DNA from: Saccoglossus kowalevskii
Taxonomy: Eukaryota; Hemichordata; Enteropneusta; Harrimaniidae
Reading direction: 5' to 3'
Length of the DNA stretch: 28,863 bases
NCBI RefSeq assembly: GCF_000003605.2
Contig: NW_003142798.1
Location: forward strand, 690,302 to 719,164
Positions 1-10,019 of the stretch are shown here, piece after piece. The position numbers and the translations under genes are program-made. The stretch's first letter is position 1. Each line of letters starts with the position of its first letter. The notes beneath the pieces were generated by a model, which worked only from the letters and a program-made list of their open reading frames with translations, did not search any database and was not told where the DNA came from.

Positions 1-634
1 AACATATTTCAAAAAGAGAACTACCGTTTCTGCTTTAATATTTATTTTTATAGACTTGCTGACTGCTATGATTCTGAAAAAAATCAGCGGTGAACGCGCT
101 GCCCTGAAGGCAGAAAGCTGTCACAGCTATTTTGCGTTTACGCTTTGTTTTGCGCAATTAACAATTTTTATTATAAGTATCACGACAGACTTCAAGAAAG
201 TCAACTATTAATACAACCACAGTCAACAAATAGAAAATAGTTTTTTTGTTTTTTTGTTTTGTGTAGAAAAAGACCCCCTGGGCGTGTGCCCGGATATGAC
301 CTCAACTTCTTTATTGTGCCAAAAGTGGGGGGTGGGCGTTTGTCCAGGCATGGGCTCTTACCCGGATAAGTACGGTAATGCAAGGATTTGAATATTTTAA
401 ACCATAGTTTGTGAAGTTAGATTATTACATTCCCAACCAGATTTCCATTTATTGTTTGGTAAAACTTGCTCGTAGAAGTTATAAAGTACCTTACCATACC
501 ACGATATAGCCAGGACTCAAACTCACAACCTTGTGATTGGCAGTCAAGAGAGATAACCATTGTAATATAATAATAAGATGTTGTGAGAGAGTGTTAATCG
601 TGTTATGTAATCTGTTTGATTACTTTGTTTCCAG
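1..634 (+). other. Upstream IQCE intron sequence
   Basis: This ends in the acceptor TTGTTTCCAG before the exon at 635. I see no coding exon here. A GC-richer patch at about 270-375 contains repeated CCCGG/CCGGG strings and a G run, and looks like part of an old repeat of unknown family. Confidence 0.5.
451..566 (-). mobile_element. tRNA-derived SINE fragment
   Basis: On the minus strand this reads as a degenerate tRNA 3' half: TTGACTGCCAATCACAAGG (anticodon arm) followed by GTTTGAGTCC, close to the B-box consensus GGTTCRANTCC. A weak A-box-like GGTTATCTC lies near 550-560. No intact acceptor stem is visible and the sequence continues into a non-tRNA tail, as in a SINE. It lies in the IQCE intron upstream of the first visible exon. 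Confidence 0.5.
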
Positions 635-3600
635 ATATTGAGACTACGTAGTCGCAGTGCACATGGAAATGAACATACACAAAGGAGGTAAGTTAATGCT
701 TTCTCAGTCAGTATTAAAGCTGTTCAGACACATGGCACATCATTGCTGGCCATGAACCTGAGAACATTTGGGAAACACATGTCCTGCCCACTGTCACCAC
801 TAGAGGGCAGTATGTTGATAAGCATGCATACTGAATTTTGAAAACACTTTTTATATATAGAGTATATAACAAAAAACAGTTAATTAGCAGTGATCACAAA
901 CATTTGTGAAATGTGAGAAACTTAGATGGATATGTGAGAGCTTGTAAATTGTGAGGCTTACACTTGATGTACAAGAGTATATAATTTCTTTTCTCATTAT
1001 TTTTTTCTATATCTCCATATTCTGTGACCGTTTTGTGGTATGATTTCCTGTACCCATTAATTCCTATATGATTTATGTAGAAAAAGGTAAAGCAGGTTCT
1101 TTTCTGTTTAAATGTGATTGGAGCACTGCTGGGCATGCTTAGGTGTTATCATCATAAGTCATGGTCATAAGTTGTCCAGCTGTCTCATTGTATTATGTGA
1201 TAAGCACCTCATTCATGATGTCTCTGCACATGAAAGCGTCACAGTCACCGTGCAGCATGTGTTCAAGTTATGTGTCAACAAATGTATTGCATGGGATTTG
1301 TTCTGCACATGACGTGGCACAATGATGCTTTAGTATCATGTTATTTAGTCATTTAGATTCAAACATTAGCCAGTGCTGATATACACATGTGTAAATGTGT
1401 ATCTCCTAATTTTCAGCTTTATTATTCTGCCATTGCTGTCAGAAGTGTTCATAATTTGATGATAACGTTTGTCACGGTTACAAAATCTTACTGAAAATGT
1501 AATTGACATAAATATAGAACATCATTGTATATGTAAATTAGATAAAATTTAGACAATGTGCACATGCGAAAACAGCAATTCCAATCATGTGACTTCGCTG
1601 TTGCTTTTCAGTGATTTCTAGTATATTGCTAGAACAAATCCATTGCTATTTCAATGCCACAGCAGTTATAAATATGGGTGTCACTGTATTTGTTTACTTA
1701 TTTGTTTGTTTGTTAGAATTAAACATTTTCATGAATAATTGATCAGCTCAAGTTATGCTTATTGGTGTAATTTAAAATTAACATTATATGAAGATGTTCA
1801 CAGAGACTTAAAATTCCATATAGGTCGCTGTGCAACTTTCTTCAACTAACTTTATGAAAATTTGTTTCTCATGATAGTAATTCACAGCAATCGCACTGTT
1901 TGTATGCTGAGATTATGACGTCTGATATCACTCATACCCATCCCTTAATAGTTTGCTACAATTTTCAGGAGCATTCCCTTTGATACTATATTTTCTCCAC
2001 TTGAAAACCAGTCGGTACCAGGATACACTTTGTCCATATTGCCTACTACTAGCAATAGGTCATTTTTCGTTCAACGGTGAGATCTCGCGTACAAAAATCA
2101 AACGATTTGATTTTGAGCTCAAAGTTGAAAGACCAATCTTTGAAAAAAGATTATTGTGTTTAGATACCCATACTTCATCGAAATTGACCATCATCAAATG
2201 TGTACAGCACATTATTAAGCATGGAAATATCCCCGCAAATACTTTCGCGTTTGTCGAATCCCACGTAATGTTTGTTGCCACTACGACACTATGACCTTGT
2301 TTGTTTGTTTTTATGTTCGATTTCACATATAACACAGGATCTCGCAGTGAAAGGAAATTGGTCTATTATTGCCTCTGTTACCTGACAGTTTCATAAAATA
2401 AGACAGGGTTACTCCCGCTTGTTTCTATGGTGACAATGGTAGCTCTTTGAAAGCCATTTTAAATTAAAAATTGAGAGACTTTAGAGACTGGTATAAAATA
2501 AAAGGGCGACAGTCGTTGTGTCGCATCCTGTTCGATATGAAACTCATAGCAACGTATACAACGCATGTAAAATACATTGTTTATTTACATGACATTTACG
2601 ACGACCACCTCGCTTTAAGGCATGGCTGGTAATATGTTTGTTGGCACTATAGCAAATTTTGCCTTTTATTATGAACTGCAGCTATCTGCTTAATGATATT
2701 ATTGTACTCATCTATTGTACCTTTGCTGTGCAATAAGATTTGTCATGTATCCTTTTAGCAAAATTTTTTTTTTATATTATATTTATATAGAAGTGACCAA
2801 CCTGCGGCTAGTCACCAGGCGTCTAAGGTGAAGGCCCTGAACGCTACGATATTGCGGCTGACTGAGACAAATCAACGACTTCAATCCGATAACAAGTTTC
2901 TAAAGCAGGACTTAGAATCGGCCATGGAAGGTACAATGACCTCACCGAGGGGGAAGAAAACGGCTGTAAAGAAAAAGAAGGGCAAATGTAAGTCGGAAAA
3001 CAGCATAAATTGATATCGACCATGAAAGTTGCATTGACGATCTCAAGCAATATTTCTCAGTGAAGTGAATTGATTATTTGTGAAATGTTTATTTTTCAGT
3101 TGACTATGAAGACATGAATCGGAAAGAACTCCTGGCAGCCGTGGCGGAGCTAGAAGAGGTAATAGCGAGTCAAAATAATGATTCATAGCCCCGCATCTGC
3201 AATATTCTCGCATATATTTCTTTTATTCCTTTGCTCACAGATTATTCTCATGATCTATGACTAGTTAACAACTGGAAGTTAGACACAACTACTGTAAAGA
3301 TGTTAATTATTCACTGGGTTTTAATTCTGCTTATTTCGCTGACTATTTAGCATAGAACACATTATCTAAATGATAAAACTGTGAATTTAAAACCCACTGA
3401 ATATGCCTGAAATGCTAAATCAGTGAAATTTAAACCCAGTGAAAATTAGTCATTATACAGTACTAGTAGTGGGGGGTTACAGTTAAACTTGCCTTGAAGT
3501 GACACTGTATTTAAAACTGTGCATACCATAATTGTGGAAAGAACCCTCACAACAATATATGTTTACTTATTAACAGCGAACAATCTCTTAGAGATCTGAT

Positions 3601-6600
3601 AAAAACCAGGATGCTATAAAATTGACAGAGTCATCAAAATTACTGTAGAATACTTTATTTTCGCTTGGAATTTATTTTCGCTATTTTCGCTGAAGGGATG
3701 ATTCCGTGAAAATAAAATCTAGCGAATATACTTTTTTTCCTATATTTCACATTAAACTCATCAAAAATCAGTAAAAATAAATTCCAAGCAAAACGCCCCA
3801 AAAGCCTTTTCAGCGAAAATTAATTCCAGCGAAAATAAAGTATTCCACAGTATTTGTCCTGCTTGTTTGTGATTAAAGGTTGTTTGTGACAATATGGTAC
3901 TTATCCAAATTACGGCCGTGAGCCCCTGCCATAAGTTAAGTTTACAACTGTATATACTGTAGTGCACAATTTAAAAAAAAAAACAATCATGGAACAGAAG
4001 AACAATAACAAAACAATATAATAGTTTTAATGACAGTGTCACTTCAAAGTAAGTTTTTTTTGTTTTTATGGTTATTACTTTTATACCCATTTTCTATGTC
4101 GAAACGATGACAACTTCTTTATTAGACTTCTATATATGCCTATGCCTGTGAAGGAATATCAGACTATTATTAAGGACATTGTAAAGACAGTCAGGTATAT
4201 TGCGTCACATGGAATGACATAAGCCTGTTAAAAACTTCTAGAAACTCTTTGTTAATTCAGTCACTATATTTTGATTAGGAACTGCAAAGGTATGAAAGTG
4301 GTTCCTTTCATGATGCTAAAAGAGGTTCACACAATGTGGAAGGTAAAGTACATTGTATTATTATTATTATTATTATTAATTAAATTTCAAAATTGCTTCT
4401 ATAGATTGGTGAAGTTTTGGTGCTGAAATTCGTTGTCAGTAAAACATAACCAAAAACACTTCTGTTATAATCTTCTCATATTTTAGGTAAAATTGTGCTG
4501 AAAGGTGGTTTATCTGAGCGAGTTGAACAGCTGGATAAGAGAGAGACAGAGTTACTTGAGGAGAAATTGAAATTAGAAGAGCAAGTGTCTAGGCTTAAAA
4601 CTGATAAAACAAAACTCAGACAACAAATAGAAGAAAAAGAGTAAGTAACTGGCACATAGTTTTTTGCTCTCAGCACAAGGGTCTCATGTTTGCTCAGTAA
4701 AAGAATTAATGCATCCGAGGGTTAAGCTGAATCCCTACGATCAACTATCCTCAGTATTTGAACAATTTACCGTGTATGTATTGCCAATTTTGTAAATTAC
4801 AGCGCATGCATGTGTGTGTACACCTTCAATATTTAATCAGTAGGTGATTTTCTATTCACTGAAAGGTCTTGTGTATTGTGTGAAAAACGCAGACTAAACA
4901 ATTGCCTCAAAAATCAAATGATCTTTAAAACCCAATGTCAGAGTGGAATATGCCATTGAGATAACTTAACTTCTCAAAATTGAGCATAATAATAATAAAG
5001 AGTTTGTATAGCGCCTAATATCCATCACGATGATGCCCAATGACGCTGTCAGTTCACAGAAATGCTCTTTGAAACAAGTTTTGAGTTTAGATTTGAAAAT
5101 GTTTAAACTGGCTGCAGAACGAATGTCTGTTGGTAACTGATTCCATAATGACGGAGAAGCATGCGAGAATGAGCATCATTTCATGTATAACAAAATTGTA
5201 AGCATGGGAATACCCCACAAATATTTTCGTGTTTGTGACATCACTAAGATGCTCCGACCTTTGTCCTGTTTTGACGTTTGATTTGAGTGAAAACTCAAGT
5301 TCATTCTCTTACTTTAGAATTGAAATACAGAATATGAGGCAAGATTTATCTCGAAGAGAGGCTGAACAGCCAGTTGCAAGACCCAGACAGCGACCGAGTT
5401 CTGCTAGCTCTGTTTCATCATCCTCTACAAATAAAAGACGAAGAGAGGAAGAAGAGCGGAACCGAAAAGTTGAAGAGTTGAGACAAAAACATTCAGCAGC
5501 CACAATTCAGAGAAACTGGAAAAGACACAAGGAGAGGGTAGGTGTGAGAGAGAGGAAAGGGGATTACATTATGCATTTATGCTTCTTGTACCACTGACCA
5601 AAACCAATTCTTCTTGTATTTTTATTGTAGCCTACACTTTATGTATTTACTTTAAACTGTTAAATCAACTCTCAAATATTGGAGCCAAGTTTTTGTCTAT
5701 TTTTATGTATTTTTCTATATTTTTGAGGAAAATATTTTTGAAGAAAAAAAATTAAGTGAGTTGTATTTTGCTTTAAAGTGTAATGGTAATTAATTTGCAT
5801 CCTGAAAACAATGTGTGAAATATTTCTGAACTGATTTATTTATTTTTTATTTGTATTTTCAGAAAGGTGATGAAGAACTTGATGATGTAAGTTTATTGGA
5901 TAAATTTATGTGATATAACTGGAATACCAGTAGTCGTATGAAAATTGGAAAACGTAAAACATTGTGTTTTGCAAAATTTGCATTTTGGATCACTTAACTT
6001 GTATTTGAATTATTCAGTGTTTATGAGTAAAAAATTAGTACAATATTTGCTGTTAGAACGCATTTCCAATAGAAGTACATATTCTATATATTGTCTATAT
6101 TGCATACATCTTTAAAATTTGACTTATTTCGATCATATGCACACTTCTGTCATTTACGTATGCATATCATATCATATCATGAAATAAATTATTATAAACA
6201 ATTAATTACAAGCTTATAGTAAGCTGTTTAAAGTCTCTAAGTAAATCTAGTAAAGAGATGGGCCTTCAAGAGATGTGCTGTGTTTGATTCACTATAAAGT
6301 TGTGCATTTATGTAAAAGTTCAAGCCTGGCAAAAAACAAAACAAAACATTTTGTATTGGTTGTTGTATTTCACGTTTCACTTTATTTTTTGGTCTTGCCA
6401 GGCTGCTGTACTCATTCAGTCATCAGTTAGGGGACATTGGTCTCGCAAAGAACAGTTGCAAAAAATGGAGAGATCAGGCCGACATTCACCAAGTCGCAGC
6501 ATGTCTGGTCGCAGTCATGGTCACATATCTGAAGATGATGAAAGCGGATTAGATGATGCCGCTACCACCATCCAATCAGCGATGAGAGGTCACTGGTCAC

Positions 6601-8677
6601 GAAAGGACCAGATTAACAAAAATAGTCCCAGGTAAAATATTCAATTTGTTTCCTGATTAGATAATTCCTATGAAATGTCCTGCTTGATCTATCAGAACTG
6701 TCTTATATTCAAAGTGCTGTCATTAAGATCATCTTGATTGGTTATCAAACCCAAATTCCTAACTGACAAACCAATCAGGAAACACCTTACATTCTAAGTT
6801 TATATTTTCTAGGCATCCACCTTTAGATGATTCTGATTCAGATTCCTACATACGCACTTCTAAATCTCGTTCAGGGACATTCCAGAAAACAAGTCAGTCA
6901 GGTAAGCCTAAAAATAATTATATAGATATGTCATTGCTGATTGTATCATCTATAAAAGACATTGGTCATCATATAATTTTGAAATGGTTTCCATTGCACA
7001 GACACCCTTGTCTGTTAATTTCTGTAGGTTTGAGAAGTATGTATTTCATGTACAAAAACAATGTATTTTACAATTATTATACATCTGTCACTGTAAAGTT
7101 ATAAGTTACAGCGTGCCATAATTTTGCGGTATTTTACAGGGTATTTTCATCCTCCATATTGGGAAATGCAAATTCCAAATATGGAATAATTACACACGTA
7201 AGCGTCCTCTAATAATAAATACAAACATGGCTGCCACCAGGGTTTGACCAGACTCCATACAAAGAAGTTCACTAATTCTGTTCTAAACTTTTTAGATTTT
7301 GGCATTCCCATGATGTATCCTTGCAGAAAAAGATGTATAATAATAAGGTTATTGCGAAGATACCTCAAAGTATGCACTCAGACAGTGCGCTGTCGCATCG
7401 ACCTCCGCTGCGTGTCGGTCGATACTGCCGCTGTACTGTCTTCATGCATTCTTTGAGGTATCTTCGTAATAACCTTATAATAACATATATGTACTTCATT
7501 GGACCCTTATCAAGCATGCTGTGTCACTATGAACACTGCACTTAATCAAATTTCAAAGTTTAATTGAGGGAGAGAAAACTGTTTTTATATTGGTTATATA
7601 GGTTATGGCAGAAGTAAAACTACTGCGTATTCCGAATCTGATTCTGATGACGATTTAATCATGTCCACACCAACCAGGAATTCACGAACAAAAACAACAA
7701 CATCATCATTTGGCATGTCTAATAGACCTGGATCAGGTTGGTCAAGTTGTTTACTCTTATTAGGGTGTATAGAGAGATTACAGATTGTATACATAGACCC
7801 TGAGTTTTTTTTTGTGTGTTTTAAATTATATTTAATTTTTTTTTTTTTACTTTTATTTTTTATTAATCTGTGACTTAAATTTTGATTTCCCGTTTTTCTT
7901 CTCCAACAGCTCGATCCAGTGGTTCTAAATCGGGGCGTGAGGTGAGTTTTGAAACTGTGCCTGTTGTAAAAAAATCTGGATGTTTTGGCATTGGTAAAAA
8001 GAAATAACTTGCTGCAATTCACTCCACATTTGTTTGTTTGTCCCTTTCATGTAATTCTGACAACCTGCTGTGTAACCATGACACCCTGCTGTGTATCTGT
8101 CTACATGTGTGTCCATGATATCATCAATTGTATATTCACATCTCTCCTTTTTTGAGTGTTCTTTATGTTGTAATGTATTTTACCTTTTTACTCTTACTAA
8201 TGACCTTACTAATGTTCTATCATTGTGTGGCGTGCTGCATTTTGTACCAAGTATGCATTTATCTCTTAACCCTGAATTACATCTCAGCATCATTGCATCA
8301 TTTTCATGTAAATATATCTTGTTCTGTCATTTTCATTTCATTTTAACAAGACTTGCTGCTTGTAATTCTAATTTGTCGCTGTTGTTTGTGAATTGTGATT
8401 ATTAGATTTAAATTGGTCCTTACACCAATTCCAACGTATCTTCTTTTGGTATGTGTTTAATACTAATGTCCAATGTGTGATCTATGTTCCATTTCATATG
8501 TGTTGAACTTTTTGCGTTTGTCTGTAACATTACCTCCGTAATTCACAAACACAGAGTCCGCTGAGAGGTGAACTTGGCCAATACAGTCAAAGAATTGAAG
8601 AGTCTGACGAAGACGACAGTGATGATGACCTTGTGATTGCCACTTCCAGCTACAAATCCAAATCTAAATTATTTTAA
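635..8677 (+). CDS. IQCE: IQ motif-containing protein E homologue, 5'-partial (12 exons)
   Basis: Exons read by frame continuity: 635-687, 2791-2987, 3100-3158, 4279-4342, 4487-4640, 5318-5537, 5863-5886, 6402-6631, 6813-6901, 7602-7736, 7910-7941, 8555-8677 (stop TAA). All introns are GT-AG and phases match at every junction, giving 459 residues; human IQCE is near 695, so the N-terminus lies upstream of the window. Seen in order: a charged coiled-coil-like stretch (exons 2-5, e.g. ALNATILRLTETNQRLQ), a Ser-rich basic linker, IQ motif AATIQRNWKRHKER (exon 6), two strong IQ motifs IQSSVRGHWSRK and IQSAMRGHWSRK (exon 8), then Ser/Asp-rich segments ending in SDDDLVIATSSYKSKSKLF, which resembles the conserved acidic IQCE C-terminus. 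Known of the family: IQCE with EFCAB7 anchors the EVC-EVC2 complex at the base of primary cilia in Hedgehog signalling; IQ motifs bind calmodulin. The C-terminal motif, the IQ spacing and the coiled coil together favour IQCE over other IQ proteins. The first two visible exons are the least certain. Confidence 0.8.
688..2790 (+). other. IQCE intron (2.1 kb)
   Basis: The donor is GTAAGT at 688 and the acceptor TTTATATAG ends at 2790. The content is AT-rich and without recognised exons, apart from a dispersed repeat copy at about 2190-2320. Several open frames here lack family resemblance. Confidence 0.6.
2190..2320. repeat. Dispersed repeat, copy A
   Basis: The core AAGCATGGAAATATCCCCGC and the following CAAATACTTTCGCGTTTGT match, with few changes, a second copy at about 5172-5300. 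Similarity continues through CTATGACCTTG and a TTCGATTT block. The family is not recognised. Confidence 0.5.
3292..3460. mobile_element. CTGTA-ended MITE (169 bp)
   Basis: The ends are inverted: CTGTAAAGATGTTAATTATTCACTGGG on the left, and on the right the complement of CTGTATAATGACTAATTTTCACTGGG. Both sides carry a TA (3290-3291 and 3461-3462), the target duplication of Tc1/mariner-like MITEs. The interior repeats short TTCACTG/TTTAGCAT motifs. It lies in the IQCE intron 3159-4278. Confidence 0.65.
3643..3850. mobile_element. CTGTAGAATAC-family MITE, copy 1 (208 bp)
   Basis: The terminal inverted repeats begin CTGTAGAATACTTTATTTTC on the left and CTGTGGAATACTTTATTTTC on the complement of the right, flanked by TA on both sides (3641-3642, 3851-3852). 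Internal TTTTCGCTGAA motifs recur in both orientations. Reverse-complemented, the whole element aligns with the copy at 24725-24911. No coding capacity. Confidence 0.8.
4986..5178 (-). mobile_element. 5'-truncated non-LTR retrotransposon, 3' end
   Basis: The minus strand is open and encodes SFSHASPSLWNQLPTDIRS, followed by FKSKLKTCFKEHF. This is the conserved C-terminal signature of many CR1/jockey-like LINE ORF2 proteins (the FS-A-P-LWN-LP block followed by FK-LK). It ends near RRYTN with an ATT-repeat tail (4987-4999), as expected for a LINE 3' end. Just upstream of the LWN block the frame closes, so the copy is truncated. It lies in an IQCE intron, antisense to the gene. Confidence 0.7.
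5172..5300. repeat. Dispersed repeat, copy B
   Basis: This is homologous to the repeat at 2190-2320 (AAGCATGGGAATACCCCACA, then AATATTTTCGTGTTTGT). It lies directly beside a LINE 3' fragment and ends only about 20-30 bp before the acceptor of the IQCE exon at 5318. Confidence 0.5.
5863..5886 (+). CDS. IQCE: 24-nt micro-exon of IQCE
   Basis: Eight codons (KGDEELDD) lie between a TATTTTCAG acceptor and a GTAAGT donor. The exon is phase 0 on both sides, so it can be skipped without changing frame. It adds an acidic spacer between the first IQ motif and the IQ pair of the next exon. Confidence 0.7.
5887..6401 (+). other. IQCE intron without recognised features
   Basis: This AT-rich intron runs between the micro-exon and the IQ-pair exon. 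It contains a short CATAT tandem run near 6165-6180. No repeat family is recognised. Confidence 0.55.
6402..6631 (+). CDS. IQCE: IQCE exon with two near-identical IQ motifs
   Basis: This phase 0 to phase 2 exon begins after a TTGCCAG acceptor. It encodes two canonical IQxxxRGxxxRK motifs sharing the core RGHWSRK, separated by a Ser/Arg/His-rich then acidic linker. It would provide paired calmodulin or EF-hand-protein binding sites. The likeness of the two copies suggests an internal duplication within the exon. Confidence 0.85.
7343..7478. repeat. 136-bp fold-back hairpin element
   Basis: The left arm 7343-7403 (begins ATAAGGTTATTGCGAAGATA) and right arm 7417-7478 (ends TATCTTCGTAATAACCTTAT) are imperfect inverted repeats of about 60 bp around a loop of about 13 nt. 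The outer 30 bp are nearly perfect; the inner part contains mismatches. Arms are GC-richer than their surroundings. It lies in the IQCE intron 6902-7601 and would fold in the pre-mRNA. It could be a MITE or a hairpin RNA source; I cannot tell which. Confidence 0.75.
7942..8007 (+). other. IQCE: Possible read-through C-terminal tail of IQCE
   Basis: If the donor after the exon 7910-7941 is not used, the frame stays open for 21 codons (VSFETVPVVKKSGCFGIGKK plus one K) and ends at TAA 8005-8007. This would replace the acidic C-terminus encoded at 8555-8677. The donor GAG|GTGAGT is strong and no AATAAA follows within the intron, so splicing is expected to dominate. Confidence 0.3.
7942..8554 (+). 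other. Last IQCE intron
   Basis: The donor is GTGAGT and the acceptor AAACACAG. Besides the possible read-through tail, it holds a short direct repeat of CCTGCTGTGTA (about 8063-8097). Nothing else recognised. Confidence 0.6.
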
Positions 8678-9485
8678 TGAAGCAAAGAATCTGTGAAGAT
8701 GAAATTTATTCTGATAGAATTTCTACTGATACTTTTTGCAGTTTAAGTTCTGCAGTAAAAAGAAATTGAAACAAGTTTTGTATCTACTGGCATCCTGGGG
8801 GGGGGGATGTGGCAGACCATTTTCCATGTCAAGCCCATTTGAACGTGAGCTGTATTGAGTACGTACACAATCCCTTATCTCATTGATTTGGGTGCATAGT
8901 GTACATGCCGGTTGTGACTTATTGGCTATCATGTGAAAATCAAATACCATATTTGTTCTTTTATAAATGCATTTATATCGGCCAAAAAGATTATTTCTGA
9001 CTTTAAAAGTAGACCATCATTGTTATAATATGACCGTACATTTATGTGTTGAAACCTTTTTAATGCATAACCGAACAAATACAGTACATATAGTATCTGG
9101 TGACAATTGTTACCATAGTAACCTGTGATCACAACTACAAATCAATGTAATTTATATTTTTACAGTGCAACAGTCGCTGTGCAGCACATGACAAATTTCT
9201 TGTAAACAATCTGTTTTTTTTGCGTGTTTTTGTATGTTTATGTCACTGGGACTCACATTGACCACAAGGTGGTGGAAAACTGCAATTTACTAGTGATTGT
9301 AGGCAATATAATGCAACATTTGTATATTTAGTGATAAAGTTAAACATTCTTTCCTTTCCAATTATTTCCATAAATTTCACTGTATAAATATTTCTTTGTA
9401 TAAAGATGTATAAATTACAAAGTGTATAAATTTTATATCATACTTTTTTTTTTTTTTTTCACCAATAAACGTTGCTAACATTGCA
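8678..9485 (+). other. IQCE: Probable IQCE 3' UTR
   Basis: The sequence after the TAA contains no earlier AATAAA until 9464. It includes a run of ten G (about 8799-8808) and a long T tract (about 9444-9460) just before the polyadenylation signal. Confidence 0.45.
9464..9469 (+). terminator. Candidate IQCE polyadenylation signal AATAAA
   Basis: This is the first canonical hexamer after the IQCE stop codon, about 790 nt downstream, in CACCAATAAACG. Confidence 0.45.
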
Positions 9486-9819
9486 GATTATCCAGCATCT
9501 TTACTTAGATAAATACACACTATCAAATATCACAGAGAAGGGATTCTTCTATACATATGGTGCTGAAGATATCAATATTTCGATATCTGAAGTACCAAGA
9601 TTCAAAACAGTCACAGTCTGTTTTTGATATGGATCTATTTTATTTGCAAACTGATTGCTCACCGAAAACTCAGGGAGTCTTATATGTTTCACTGTACCAC
9701 TTTCATTTACTCTGTGTCCAAAATAAGGGTATGCATGTTCAAACTTAAACAAATGATGTATTTTACTCCCTCTATATACATTGCATACATATTTTTACAG
9801 AGGGATTGAACGTAGTATA

Positions 9820-10017
9820 CTGTAAAACACTTTGAAATAGCTACATGCCATTTTAGCGAATTTGACTCCATGCATGAATTAACTGAATCTTAATTTAGCT
9901 AAAGTGCCAACAATCTTAGTGTGAGAATATACTTTATTCTAATTAGTGACATCTTAATTTAGCGAATTAGCTAAATTAGCTAAAATAACATGCTAGCTAA
10001 AAAGACATGTTTTACAG
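9820..10017. mobile_element. CTGTAAAACA-ended MITE (198 bp)
   Basis: The ends CTGTAAAACAC and TGTTTTACAG are inverted and flanked by TA (9818-9819, 10018-10019). The interior holds several TTTAGCGAAT / TTTAGCTAAA motifs. It is intergenic, between IQCE and LCMT1. Confidence 0.7.
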
Positions 10018-10019
10018 TA

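Noticed and set aside
480-560. Possible functional tRNA gene
   Set aside because: Only the anticodon and T arms are tRNA-like, with no intact acceptor stem; better explained as a SINE.
1953-2294. 113-codon open frame on the plus strand in an IQCE intron
   Set aside because: No family resemblance, and its 3' part overlaps a dispersed repeat shared with 5172-5300.
4355-4380. ATT tandem run as a possible retrotransposon tail
   Set aside because: No retrotransposon sequence lies next to it; treated as a simple repeat.
5229-5597. Open frame fusing repeat sequence with IQCE coding sequence
   Set aside because: A splice acceptor at 5316-5317 restores the frame from the previous exon, so the upstream part is intronic.
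7147-7545. Mirror-image open frames on both strands with near-identical LRYLRNNL peptides
   Set aside because: They are the two arms of the fold-back hairpin read on each strand, not genes.
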